Assembly: GCA_002354335.1 (NCBI GenBank)
Contig: DELI01000028.1
Location: forward strand, 1 to 32,562
Reading direction: 5' to 3'
Source: Sphingobacterium sp. UBA2700
GTDB lineage: Bacteria; Bacteroidota; Bacteroidia; Sphingobacteriales; Sphingobacteriaceae
DNA: 32,562 nt
How positions within the stretch are numbered: the first letter of the stretch is position 1; each line of letters begins with the position of its first letter. The notes under the pieces were generated by a model. The model was given only the letters and a program-made list of their open reading frames with translations, had not been told where the DNA came from and searched no databases. Shown one piece after another: positions 17,790 to 25,713 of the stretch. Position numbers and translations under genes: made by a program.

Positions 17790-18765
17790 TTCCAAAATCG
17801 CCCTCTACGAACAGCTTCTCATAGCCTGCGCCTGTCGCGATATCTATTATTTCCTGTGCCTGTTCGGTTTTCCTCAACGCATGAATCAACCCAGCCATAA
17901 AAGCATCGCCACTACCGATACGATCGACAATCGCATTGGTTTCATAAGTCTGCGACACAGCATTCTCCGTACGGGAATGATAGGTGCCGAAAAACAGATT
18001 ATGTGTAGGATTATCCATAAACCTAAAGGTGTTGGCAATATGTTCCAATCTGGCATATTTTTCGAACAAGGCAGCAGCGGATACTGTCGCGGCTTCTACC
18101 AAAACTACTTTCTCCGTATTCCTGTCTAAACCCTCGGGAACAGCGATTCCAACCATGGTATGCGCAGCCCAAATATTTCCCATAATAACATGACAATAAG
18201 CCAATAAGTCAGGCATGATCTCCAACGGATCTTTACCATACTGCCAAAGTCTATTGCGGTAGTTTAAATCGACAGAAATATAAATATTGCGTTCACTAGC
18301 CGCTTGCAATACCTTTAACATCACATCGGCCATTTCCTGGTTCAATGCTGGTGTCAATGCCGTCCAATGCAGCCAATCTACATCCTCAAACAGGACATCG
18401 AAGTCAAGGTCATCAGCCTTCAATTGCGAAAAACTGGAGTATTTGCGGTCGTAAATTACTTCACCTTTCGTCAATCCATTTGCCGATAACAGAAAATAAG
18501 AACCAATGCGGTCGCCAATTTGAAGACATTTGGATGTGTCGACCTGATGACCGTTCAAAACTGCCAATATCTCCTCGCTAAGCTTATTATTTGGGAAGGC
18601 GCTGGCATATTGCACAGGGGTTCCCATTTGCCCAAGCGAACAGGCCACATTGGCTTCTGATCCACCGGGGTAAATCCGTAATAAATTCTCTTGATTTCCA
18701 AAGAAACTATCTCCGACACTTTGCTGTCTGATGAGTATTTCTCCAAATGATAAAACGTGTGGCAT
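17776..18765 (-). CDS. kdgK: 2-keto-3-deoxygluconate kinase (PfkB family)
   Basis: Sugar kinase of 329 residues that phosphorylates KDG to KDPG. PfkB/ribokinase signatures are the N-terminal GGSEANVACSLGQMG and the C-terminal DRIGSGDAFMAG, with catalytic base Asp287. Specificity for KDG is inferred from the company of eda, uxuA and the fructuronate reductase, because the PfkB fold itself serves many sugars. It overlaps or abuts eda at its 3' end and is divergent from the reductase gene across a 144-bp control region. Confidence 0.88.
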   Translation of the reverse strand: MPHVLSFGEILIRQQSVGDSFFGNQENLLRIYPGGSEANVACSLGQMGTPVQYASAFPNNKLSEEILAVLNGHQVDTSKCLQIGDRIGSYFLLSANGLTKGEVIYDRKYSSFSQLKADDLDFDVLFEDVDWLHWTALTPALNQEMADVMLKVLQAASERNIYISVDLNYRNRLWQYGKDPLEIMPDLLAYCHVIMGNIWAAHTMVGIAVPEGLDRNTEKVVLVEAATVSAAALFEKYARLEHIANTFRFMDNPTHNLFFGTYHSRTENAVSQTYETNAIVDRIGSGDAFMAGLIHALRKTEQAQEIIDIATGAGYEKLFVEGDFGNGKY

Positions 18766-18820
18766 AGGTTGTTAAATAATGCAATATAATGCTTTTAAGT
18801 GGCTTCTCAAGGATAATCTT

Positions 18821-18834
18821 CGCAAACGATTACG
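18821..18834. promoter_or_regulatory. Candidate LacI-family operator in the kdgK/uxuB divergent region
   Basis: CGCAAACGATTACG is an imperfect palindrome centred on CG (5 of 7 half-site positions match), like LacI-type operators such as CGCAAACGTTTGCG. It lies between the two divergent hexuronate transcripts, where a shared repressor site would be expected. No regulator gene is in the window and no clear TAnnTTTG element is seen, so this is tentative. Confidence 0.35.
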
Positions 18835-18909
18835 TAATTATACTCCATTAAATACCGCTATATTATGGATAAATTGCTTATTATTGAAAATATAATCTAA
18901 CCAAAAACT

Positions 18910-19731
18910 ATGAGTATTCTAGACAAATTTTCCCTAAAAGATAAGGTTATTGTAATCACTGGTGGTACCGGTATCTTGGGTAAATCCTTTGTCCATGCAG
19001 TTGCCGAAGCCGGCGCTAAAGTTTGCGTCATTGGTCGCAATCAAGAGAAAATCGATGAGCGTGTTCACCAGGCAAAAGCATTGGGTGCGGAAGCATTGGG
19101 CGTTGTTGCGGATGTGATGGATGAGCAGTCGGTCAAAGATGCGAAGGATAGCATCCTGAAAGCTTTCGGAACTATTGATGGTCTTGTCAACGCAGTTGGT
19201 GGCAATATACCAGGAGCAACAATTGGCGATGACCAAAATATATTTGACAATAAGATTCAAGATACCATCAAAGCGATCGAACTGAACCTATATGGAACGA
19301 TTATCCCGACCATGATCTTAGGCCAGGTGATAGCTGAGAAGGGCGCTGGAGCGATTATCAATATTTCTTCCCTAGCCGCTAGCCGTCCGCTGACCCGCGT
19401 GCTTGGCTATACGGTAGCAAAACATGGTATCGACGGGTTTACCAAATGGATGTCTACTGAGCTGGCGCTTCGTTATGGCGATAAAGTACGCGTCAATGCA
19501 ATTGCACCGGGCGTATTTTTGACGGAACAAAATAGAACTTTATTGACCAACCCTGACGGGACTTATAGCCCTAGAGCACAGAAATTCATCAACGGCACAC
19601 CTTATCAACGTCTAGGCGACCCTAGCGAACTGGAAGGTACCTTGGTGTATTTGCTTAGCGATGCTTCCGCATTCGTGTCCGGAGAGACCGTATTTGTGGA
19701 TGGAGGCTTCAATACATGGTGTGGCGTTTAA
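18910..19731 (+). CDS. uxuB: SDR-family oxidoreductase, probable D-mannonate oxidoreductase (fructuronate reductase)
   Basis: Short-chain dehydrogenase of 273 residues, probably converting fructuronate to mannonate with NAD(P)H. The cofactor motif TGGTGILG is at 17-24, with NAVGGN further on, then the catalytic Ser in NISSLAAS, Tyr167 and Lys171 (YTVAK), and a C-terminal VSGETVFVDGGFN. The family alone does not fix the substrate. The assignment rests on uxuA 13 bases downstream and kdgK/eda alongside, and on SDR-type UxuB enzymes of this kind being known in Bacillus subtilis, unlike the long-chain UxuB of E. coli. Confidence 0.82.
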   Translation: MSILDKFSLKDKVIVITGGTGILGKSFVHAVAEAGAKVCVIGRNQEKIDERVHQAKALGAEALGVVADVMDEQSVKDAKDSILKAFGTIDGLVNAVGGNIPGATIGDDQNIFDNKIQDTIKAIELNLYGTIIPTMILGQVIAEKGAGAIINISSLAASRPLTRVLGYTVAKHGIDGFTKWMSTELALRYGDKVRVNAIAPGVFLTEQNRTLLTNPDGTYSPRAQKFINGTPYQRLGDPSELEGTLVYLLSDASAFVSGETVFVDGGFNTWCGV

Positions 19732-19744
19732 TTTAAAGGCGTAT

Positions 19745-20914
19745 ATGCAATTTTTAGAACAAACATGGAGATGGTATGGCCCGAACGATTCGGTGTCCTT
19801 ACAAGACGTAAAACAGGCTGGTGCGACGGGGATTGTCTCGGCACTACATCATATAGCCCATGGCGAAGTATGGCCATTAGCAGATATTCAGGAACGCAAG
19901 CGCATTATTGAGGAAGCAGGACTGACCTGGTCGGTTGTTGAAAGTGTGCCGGTTCACGAGGCAATCAAGACAGGCGCAGCAAATGCCGATGAATATTTAG
20001 AACGCTATAAGGAGTCGTTGAAAAACCTGGCAGCATGCGGCATCAAAACGGTATGCTATAATTTTATGCCTGTTTTGGACTGGACGCGTACGCAGTTGGA
20101 TTTAACCATGAAGGATGGGTCCAAAGCCTTATATTTTGATTGGATAGACCTCGCGATCTTTGATATTTATATCCTAAAGCGTCAGGATGCCCAAGCTGAT
20201 TATCCTTCAAACGTTCAACAAGCAGCGGAGGAGAAATTTGCAACCTTAGATCAGGATGCACTGAACGAATTAGAGCGCGTGGTTTTGATGGGTATTCCCG
20301 GCGAAAGCGATATTACCCTAGACTCTCTGCAAAATAGTATCTCGGTATACAAAGAAATCGGCTTCGATGGCTTGCGCAAAAACTTGCTATACTTCTTGAA
20401 TAGCATTGCTGAGGTTTGCGAGCAGAACGGCATTTTGATGACGATCCACCCCGATGATCCTCCATATCCAATATTAGGACTTCCACGAATTGTAAGCAAT
20501 GCCGAAGACTTAAACTACATCATCAGCGAACAAGAAAAGCTGTTTAATGGAATTTGTTTCTGTACGGGTTCGCTAGGAGCGGGTCCAAAGAACGATCTTC
20601 CCGCTATATTTGATCAGGTGAAACATCGTGTCAACTTCGTACACCTACGAAACGTGAAGCGCGACGAGATCGGAAGTTTCTACGAAGCCGACCATTTGGA
20701 TGGCGATGTGGATATGTTCAAAGTGATGGAAGCCTTAGTTGCAGAAAATCAAAAAAGAGAACAACCTATTCCTTTCCGCCCAGATCACGGACACCAAATG
20801 CTAGACGATCTAAACAAAGTAACCAATCCAGGGTATTCTGCCATCGGACGCTTGAGAGGCCTTGCAGAACTGCGCGGTCTGGAGTTGGGGATTATCAGGT
20901 CGATTAGACATTAG
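19745..20914 (+). CDS. uxuA: Mannonate dehydratase
   Basis: UxuA dehydrates D-mannonate to 2-keto-3-deoxygluconate, the substrate of KdgK. 389 residues from ATG 19745, close to the E. coli length. Conserved stretches are WRWYGPNDSVSL at the N-terminus, GIVSALHHIAHGEVW, HPDDPPYPILGLPRIVS, FCTGSLGAGPKNDLP, FVHLRNVKR and FRPDHGHQM, which include the metal-binding His/Asp/Cys residues typical of the family. It is co-transcribed with the upstream reductase. The last codons and the TAG stop lie in an array of TTAGA heptads, so the 3' end of the gene has merged with repeat DNA. Confidence 0.95.
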   Translation: MQFLEQTWRWYGPNDSVSLQDVKQAGATGIVSALHHIAHGEVWPLADIQERKRIIEEAGLTWSVVESVPVHEAIKTGAANADEYLERYKESLKNLAACGIKTVCYNFMPVLDWTRTQLDLTMKDGSKALYFDWIDLAIFDIYILKRQDAQADYPSNVQQAAEEKFATLDQDALNELERVVLMGIPGESDITLDSLQNSISVYKEIGFDGLRKNLLYFLNSIAEVCEQNGILMTIHPDDPPYPILGLPRIVSNAEDLNYIISEQEKLFNGICFCTGSLGAGPKNDLPAIFDQVKHRVNFVHLRNVKRDEIGSFYEADHLDGDVDMFKVMEALVAENQKREQPIPFRPDHGHQMLDDLNKVTNPGYSAIGRLRGLAELRGLELGIIRSIRH

Positions 20915-20936
20915 AATTTAGACATTAGATATCAGA
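20902..20936 (+). repeat. TTAGA heptad array overlapping the uxuA stop codon
   Basis: Five heptads of the form NNTTAGA, with TTAGA at 20904, 20911, 20918 and 20925 and TCAGA at 20932. The uxuA stop TAG (20912-20914) is the TAG of the second heptad, so the array contributes the end of the reading frame. A terminator begins four bases later. Confidence 0.85.
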
Positions 20937-20940
20937 GTAT

Positions 20941-20965
20941 GGCGCCGGATAGGCGCCTTTTTTTT
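20941..20965 (+). terminator. Intrinsic terminator of uxuB-uxuA
   Basis: GGCGCC-GGATA-GGCGCC stem-loop followed by eight T residues. Confidence 0.9.
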
Positions 20966-21240
20966 GGATATTTGTTTTGAACTGGGAACGGAAGGAAAGT
21001 TTGTTTTGAAAGAAAGAAAGGAAGGATTTAAGGGTTGGCATGATGGTATTGTCTTGAACCAGGAAAGGAAGGATTTAAGGGTTGTCAGGATAGTATTATC
21101 TTGAACCAGGAAAGGAAGGATGAAAAGATTTGCAGGATCCTGTTCATCCTTGTATCCTTTTTTTCCTGGTTCAAGACAACCTTTCCTTTCCAATCCAAAA
21201 GTTCAAAACCACCTTTCTTTCTTACGGTTAAGGTGTAAAA
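20966..21240. repeat. AGGAAAGGAAGGATT direct-repeat block with inverted arm
   Basis: Non-coding. TCTTGAACCAGGAAAGGAAG occurs at 21052 and 21099 (period 47), with more degenerate copies around 20973 and 21004. On the far side the same motif returns inverted: TTGTCTTGAACCAGGAAA (21049-21066) is a perfect 18-base complement of 21162-21179. The motif style (AGGATTT, CAGGAT, TTGAACCAGG) resembles AGGATT-rich intergenic repeats that I recall from other Bacteroidota genomes. I see no protein-coding signal; the short open frames on both strands run through the repeats and the terminator. Confidence 0.75.
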
Positions 21241-21282
21241 CAGAGCTCAGTTATGTGTCTCTCCATACAAGACTAATGTTCT

Positions 21283-21342
21283 CCCAATATAACCCCCTTT
21301 CATTCCCAATTGGAATGGGTTATGAAAGGGGTTTATATTGGG
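21283..21342. repeat. 60-bp foldback palindrome
   Basis: The arms 21283-21303 and 21322-21342 are complementary at 20 of 21 positions (outer part CCCAATATAA / TTATATTGGG). The 18-base centre overlaps a smaller perfect hairpin CATTCC-CAATT-GGAATG (21301-21317). Directly after it comes a tandem TATTGGGTTTG (21336, 21347). No T tract, so not a simple terminator. It could be a miniature inverted-repeat element or a structured RNA; nothing recognisable as a gene lies in 21343-21429. Confidence 0.75.
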
Positions 21343-21429
21343 TTTGTATTGGGTTTGAAAGGGCTTTAAGCAGAACAAGTCCTATACTTGCCTCGTACGA
21401 AACAGCACGGAACTCAAATAAATTTCAAT

Positions 21430-21463
21430 AAAAAAAGAAGCTGTCCCGAAAAGGACAGCTTCT
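21430..21463 (-). terminator. Intrinsic terminator of ftsK-lolA
   Basis: Perfect 11-bp stem AGAAGCTGTCC / GGACAGCTTCT (21436-21446 and 21453-21463) with a 6-base loop. On the minus strand it is followed by a T run (A residues at plus 21430-21435), in line with the minus-strand lolA gene ending at 21548. Confidence 0.88.
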
Positions 21464-21465
21464 AC

Positions 21466-21542
21466 AATTCTAAAATCTAATGTCTAATATCTTATATCTG
21501 AATTCTAAAATCTAATGTCTAAAATCTTATATCTGAATTCTG
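21466..21542 (-). repeat. Heptad array with 35-bp higher-order repeat behind lolA
   Basis: Eleven 7-base units of the type AATTCTA, AAATCTA, ATGTCTA. Five units make a 35-bp block (21466-21500) that is repeated almost exactly (21501-21535, one clear base difference) and begun again at 21536. On the minus strand the units read TAGANNT, the same family as behind uxuA. It lies between the lolA TAG stop and its terminator. Confidence 0.88.
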
Positions 21543-21547
21543 AGCCT

Positions 21548-22189
21548 CTATCTCAAATCCACCACTTCAAAGCCGGCGTAATTGGCTTTTTGGAATTGAA
21601 AGGTACTTGCAGGGATAGGATTGTTAACATACAGCGTATTGATGGTATAGGTATAACGAGATCCTGACTTGTCGAAGATTGTTACATCGTGGATGTGGTT
21701 ATTCTTGTTGATGCGCAATTTGATCTTAAAATAGTTGCGTTTGGTATCTTCCGGAGACAGCTCAATTACTTTCAGTTTACCAGCGCCAGATACGCTTTCA
21801 TCGTCCATGCTGATGTATTTAAACCCTGAGCGATAGAAGGTGAAGATATTGTTGGGACCGATGGATTCATTGCTGTTATCGGCTTCTGATACTTGCACTT
21901 CTTTATCTTCTTTTAAAACCGACCATACGGATTTACCATCGGAGATCAAATCCTGCTCGGGCAATACGATTTTATACTGCTGCGCAGGTTTGTTCATAAA
22001 CATTTGGCCCTTGTCGGAATAGCTTTCGCCTTTCGCTTGTACGGCTTTAAAAGTGAAATTGGACTGAATTGTTCGGTAGCTATCGTATTTTTTTGATACC
22101 TCGTCTAATAATGATTTAGCATAACGGTCTTGCGCAAATGCTGTGCTCACCGAGAAGAATGCTAATAATACATACAAAAATCTAATCAT
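21548..22189 (-). CDS. lolA: LolA-like outer-membrane lipoprotein carrier protein
   Basis: Periplasmic carrier of 213 residues that would ferry lipoproteins from the inner to the outer membrane. The signal peptide is at 1-19 (IRFLYVLLAFFSVSTAFAQ). The mature part has the LolA pattern: an amphipathic helix (LLDEVSKKYDSYRTIQSNFTF) and then strands including GQMFMNKPAQQYKIVLPEQDLISDGKSVWSV, followed by the NIFTFY stretch. Bacteroidota LolA homologues are divergent and often annotated only as LolA-like, so the transport role is inferred. It starts two bases after the ftsK stop, so the two are translationally coupled, a pairing also typical elsewhere. Stop TAG next to a heptad array. Confidence 0.88.
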   Translation of the reverse strand: MIRFLYVLLAFFSVSTAFAQDRYAKSLLDEVSKKYDSYRTIQSNFTFKAVQAKGESYSDKGQMFMNKPAQQYKIVLPEQDLISDGKSVWSVLKEDKEVQVSEADNSNESIGPNNIFTFYRSGFKYISMDDESVSGAGKLKVIELSPEDTKRNYFKIKLRINKNNHIHDVTIFDKSGSRYTYTINTLYVNNPIPASTFQFQKANYAGFEVVDLR

Positions 22190-22191
22190 CT

Positions 22192-24804
22192 TTAATTGTC
22201 TTTTCTTAACGTTTCCAAATACTGTTCCAACGAATAATCATCAGGGTATAGCACCTCGCGTGCCTTACTGCCTTCAAATGGACCTACGATACCCGCAGCT
22301 TCCAATTGATCGATAATTCGTCCAGCGCGGTTATAACCTAATTTTAACTTACGCTGTATTAAAGATGTTGAGCCTTGTTGATGCATAACGATCAGGCGTG
22401 CAGCCTCTTCGAATAGCTGATCTCTGTCAGCCGGGTCGAAGTCGGATATTCCTTCGCCATCGCCATTCGGATCTACATACTCCGGTAGGTAATGGGCAGA
22501 TGGGTATCCGCGTTGGGAGCCAATAAATTCAGAAACCTCATCGACCTCCGGTGTATCCACAAACGCACATTGAATACGAATTAGGTCAGATCCTGTGGCC
22601 AGTAGCATATCCCCGCGACCAATCAATTGGTCTGCACCACCGCTGTCGAGGATCGTTCGTGAATCGACCTTAGACAATACGCGGAATGCTAATCGCGCTG
22701 GGAAGTTAGCTTTGATCGTACCGGTAATGATATTTACTGAAGGTCTTTGCGTTGCAATAACCAAGTGAATACCTACCGCACGGGCTAACTGCGCCAAACG
22801 AGCAATCGGAGTTTCTACTTCTTTCCCTGCCGTCATCATCAAATCGGCAAACTCATCAATAATAAGAACTATAAACGGTAAGAATCGATGACCCTCCTCA
22901 GGGTTTAATCGACGATTGATAAATTTTGCATTATATTCCTTCAAATTCCTTACTTGGGCGTTCTTTAATAGATCATAACGTTGATCCATCTCGATACATA
23001 GGGAATTGAGGGTGTTGATTACTTTTTTAGTGTCGGTGATGATGGCTTCGTCCTCATTCGGCAACTTCGCCAAGAAGTGTCTTTCGATCTTCTTAAATAG
23101 CGAAAGTTCCACTTTTTTCGGATCGACTAATACGAATTTCAGCTCTGCAGGGTGCTTTTTGAATAGGAGGGAAGTCAAGATGGCATTAATCCCGACCGAT
23201 TTACCCTGTCCGGTAGCACCAGCCACTAGCAAGTGAGGCATTTTTGCTAAATCGGCTATATACACCTCGTTAGAGATTGTTTTACCTAAAGCAATAGGCA
23301 AATCCATCTCGGTCTTTTGGAACTTCTCTGTCGCCAGGATAGAGCGCATAGACACCATTTCCGGACTGCTGTTCGGCACTTCGATACCGATTGTACCTTT
23401 ACCCGGCATTGGCGCAATAATACGGATACCGAGCGCTGCTAAGCTTAAGGCGATATCATCTTCCAGGTTTTTGATCTTCGAAATACGGACACCCGGTTTC
23501 GGGATAATTTCGTAAAGCGTTACGGTCGGACCGATAGTCGCCTTGATATGTTCGATTTCGATGCTATAGTTACGCAGCGTTTCGACAATTCTGTTTTTGT
23601 TTGCTTCTAACTCTTGCTGGTTGATGGTGATCTTTCCAGTGCCGTATTCCTTTAGCAAGTCTAGCGTAGGGTATTTATATCCCGATAGGTCAAGCTTAGG
23701 GTCATATTCTCCAAACTTTTCAACCAAGTCATTGGCCGAAATTGCTTTTTCCTCGACCACTTTCGCTACGGTCAGGTCTGGCCCAACTGCGGTTTCTTCC
23801 GGCTCTTCCAATTCAGGTTCTTCGATACTGAATGCAATTTCATCAGACTCTACCACAGGGGCCACTGGCGTCGGTTTTGGCGTGTTGACAGAAAGCGGTA
23901 GCGAGATGGTCAAATCTTCCGGCTCTTCGATTTCTTCTTTCTCTGTGAATCCATTGCGAGCGCTCGGCTCTTCAACAGGATGCGAATAAGTATGCGTCGC
24001 GACCTCGTTCGTCCTTTGCTTATTGATGGTATTGCTGTGGCTTGTCAGGCTGTCTTCAATAAATTCCTCATCCTCCTCTTCGTCTTCTTCCACTTCGCCT
24101 TTATTGCTCTGGAAAGACCATTTCAGATCGAGGTTATAAAGCAGCACCAGCGCCGTCAAAAGAATAAAGATCAATAGCCCTGCAGTTCCGACAACACCCA
24201 CTTGTGACTTTAGAATTTGGTTTGTCCAGAAGCCAAATTTACCTTCCAGGATATGCGGTGTATCGTATATGAAATCTTGAATAAAGCCGAATGTTACCGA
24301 CAGGAACAAGATCGCTACTGCCGAATACAACAAAGTCTTCCAAACCGGTAGAATAGATTTCTTGTACAAGAATTTATAACCGATAACGAATAGCACGACG
24401 ATAAAAAGAAAAGAAGCCACGCCGAACCATTCATAAATAAATTGATTCGCCAATAAAGCTCCAAACTTTCCGAGTTTATTTTCTACCAAAGGTATTTCTG
24501 TGTTTTCATCGTGGAGCTCATCTGCCGTATTGAGTAATGTGCTCCATCCGCCATTGGTGGCAGCGATATAGCTTTGGTCTGCTTTCCAGGTAAATAAGTA
24601 AGATATAAAAGCAACTGCGAAAAGTCCAGCAAGTAACAAAAGAAATAATCCTAAGATCTTCAACGCTTTACGCTGTCCCTCAGAGAAGTTTATTTGGTCA
24701 AATGATTTTCGTGCGCTTCGTTTTTGATAGGATAAAGTAGTATTCTTAGCCTTCTTTGTCCCTGTCGATCCACTACCGTTTTTAAATGTATTTAATTTAG
24801 CCAT
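22192..24804 (-). CDS. ftsK: DNA translocase FtsK
   Basis: Septal DNA pump of 870 residues for chromosome segregation and dimer resolution. Four membrane spans lie in the first 225 residues. A long acidic linker (EEDEEEDEEFIEDS) is followed by a Pro/Glu-rich stretch up to about residue 350. The RecA-like motor has Walker A GATGQGKS (about 524-531) and Walker B VLIIDEFADL (about 645-654), then the ATQRPSVNIITG segment. The C-terminal gamma domain (last about 65 residues, LIQRKLKLGYNRAGRIIDQLE) is the winged helix that reads polarity sequences. Start ATG 24804, with a candidate -7 element just upstream. Confidence 0.97.
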   Translation of the reverse strand: MAKLNTFKNGSGSTGTKKAKNTTLSYQKRSARKSFDQINFSEGQRKALKILGLFLLLLAGLFAVAFISYLFTWKADQSYIAATNGGWSTLLNTADELHDENTEIPLVENKLGKFGALLANQFIYEWFGVASFLFIVVLFVIGYKFLYKKSILPVWKTLLYSAVAILFLSVTFGFIQDFIYDTPHILEGKFGFWTNQILKSQVGVVGTAGLLIFILLTALVLLYNLDLKWSFQSNKGEVEEDEEEDEEFIEDSLTSHSNTINKQRTNEVATHTYSHPVEEPSARNGFTEKEEIEEPEDLTISLPLSVNTPKPTPVAPVVESDEIAFSIEEPELEEPEETAVGPDLTVAKVVEEKAISANDLVEKFGEYDPKLDLSGYKYPTLDLLKEYGTGKITINQQELEANKNRIVETLRNYSIEIEHIKATIGPTVTLYEIIPKPGVRISKIKNLEDDIALSLAALGIRIIAPMPGKGTIGIEVPNSSPEMVSMRSILATEKFQKTEMDLPIALGKTISNEVYIADLAKMPHLLVAGATGQGKSVGINAILTSLLFKKHPAELKFVLVDPKKVELSLFKKIERHFLAKLPNEDEAIITDTKKVINTLNSLCIEMDQRYDLLKNAQVRNLKEYNAKFINRRLNPEEGHRFLPFIVLIIDEFADLMMTAGKEVETPIARLAQLARAVGIHLVIATQRPSVNIITGTIKANFPARLAFRVLSKVDSRTILDSGGADQLIGRGDMLLATGSDLIRIQCAFVDTPEVDEVSEFIGSQRGYPSAHYLPEYVDPNGDGEGISDFDPADRDQLFEEAARLIVMHQQGSTSLIQRKLKLGYNRAGRIIDQLEAAGIVGPFEGSKAREVLYPDDYSLEQYLETLRKDN

Positions 24805-24828
24805 GTAAATGACGCTATTTTTCTTCTA

Positions 24829-24836
24829 CAAACTTA
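24829..24836 (-). promoter_or_regulatory. Candidate -7 element of ftsK-lolA
   Basis: On the minus strand TAAGTTTG fits TAnnTTTG, 24 bases before the ftsK ATG. No good -33 TTTG is seen. Confidence 0.4.
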
Positions 24837-24855
24837 AAAAAAAATGACAGAATTG

Positions 24856-24888
24856 TTTGCGTTGATTGATTTGATTTATCTATCCTTG
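24856..24888 (+). promoter_or_regulatory. Candidate promoter of the lipoprotein gene at 24947
   Basis: TTTG (24856-24859), a 21-base spacer and TATCCTTG (24881-24888, one mismatch to TAnnTTTG). It lies divergent to ftsK, with a predicted leader of about 50 bases. Confidence 0.4.
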
Positions 24889-24946
24889 TAGCAATAAGCT
24901 TTCCAAACTCGTTAGATAGAATAAATAATAATTCTTTTTTGTTGAT

Positions 24947-25657
24947 ATGAATTTTCTAAGAAACGCTAAGCTATTTTCCCTTGCTCTGTTGTCTGCTTTC
25001 CTCCTGATTAGTTGTCAGAAAGATAGCTTGAGTGATGCTCCGTTGGATGGTCAATCATTTTCGGGTGTTGCAGGATTCAATGCGATATATCGCAGCTTGG
25101 GGCTGGATATGAAGATTGACGACCGCGTAATCAATTCTGGAGAATACTTTGATATGGGCGGTGCGGTGAAGCATAAAAGCGTTTTCCCAGGCAGAAGAAC
25201 CATCAGTCTTTATGATAAAGATAAAAAAGTGGAGGTTTTCCGAGGTGAGCATTTGGTTAATCCGGGGAAGATTTATTCCGCGTTTTTCTACGGTAAGGAT
25301 AATGTACAGATGAAAGTGGTGGAAGATGATATGATTGCTCCACCGGTTGGGAAAGCTAAAATTAGGATAGCAAACTTCGCGAATAACCATCGTATTGACT
25401 TCAAAGTGAAGGAAGGACAAACTGCAAGCGCGGGAGATAGAGTGCTTTCTGCACAGGAGGTGACTAGTTTTTACGAGTTTGAGACCGCGCAAGTGCGGTT
25501 TCAGTTTGAGAATGATAGCGAGCTATCACAAATGTCTATTTCTTTCCGACCTAAGGATAGAGGCGTTTATACGGTGTTTTTGATACCAAGGGTTGTTTTC
25601 AATGTGGATGGGATGACCATGCCAGATTATGAAATCCAAATCATTGAACATAATTGA
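24947..25657 (+). CDS. Lipoprotein with DUF4397-like beta domains
   Basis: Predicted lipoprotein of 236 residues. The signal peptide ends in the lipobox LISC, with lipid-modified Cys23. After a short linker come two similar beta-rich halves: about 37-125 (SGVAGFNAIYRSLGLDMKID... with IYSAFFYG) and about 135-235 (AKIRIANFANNHRIDFKVKE... ending YEIQIIEHN). The openings of the two halves resemble the [AR]-x-R-[FV]-x-[NH]... start of DUF4397 domains, which are common in Bacteroidota cell-surface lipoproteins. No catalytic motif is seen and the function is unknown. It stands alone between divergent ftsK and convergent tyrS. Confidence 0.75.
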   Translation: MNFLRNAKLFSLALLSAFLLISCQKDSLSDAPLDGQSFSGVAGFNAIYRSLGLDMKIDDRVINSGEYFDMGGAVKHKSVFPGRRTISLYDKDKKVEVFRGEHLVNPGKIYSAFFYGKDNVQMKVVEDDMIAPPVGKAKIRIANFANNHRIDFKVKEGQTASAGDRVLSAQEVTSFYEFETAQVRFQFENDSELSQMSISFRPKDRGVYTVFLIPRVVFNVDGMTMPDYEIQIIEHN

Positions 25658-25664
25658 ACCATAT

Positions 25665-25697
25665 AAAAAAGGGCCGATCATCGATCGGCCCTTTTTT
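25665..25697. terminator. Bidirectional terminator between the lipoprotein gene and tyrS
   Basis: AAAAAA, then GGGCCGATC-ATC-GATCGGCCC (9-bp perfect stem), then TTTTTT. Symmetrical, so it can serve both the plus-strand lipoprotein gene and minus-strand tyrS. Confidence 0.93.
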
Positions 25698-25713
25698 ATG
25701 TGTTATACCTTGA

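Noticed and set aside
17776..17835. Suspected frameshift at the kdgK C-terminus, because the eda start overlaps it
   Set aside because: The final stretch (EKLFVEGDFG) still resembles the usual PfkB end, and a short kdgK-eda overlap is normal for coupled genes.
20918..21431. Short open frames on both strands (about 91 and 103 codons) in the gene-free island
   Set aside because: They run through terminators, direct repeats and the palindrome, have low-complexity translations and no start context, and overlap each other on opposite strands.
25055..25492. 145-codon open frame antisense to the lipoprotein gene
   Set aside because: Shadow of the real gene, which has a lipobox and promoter-like sequence; the antisense translation has no recognisable domain.
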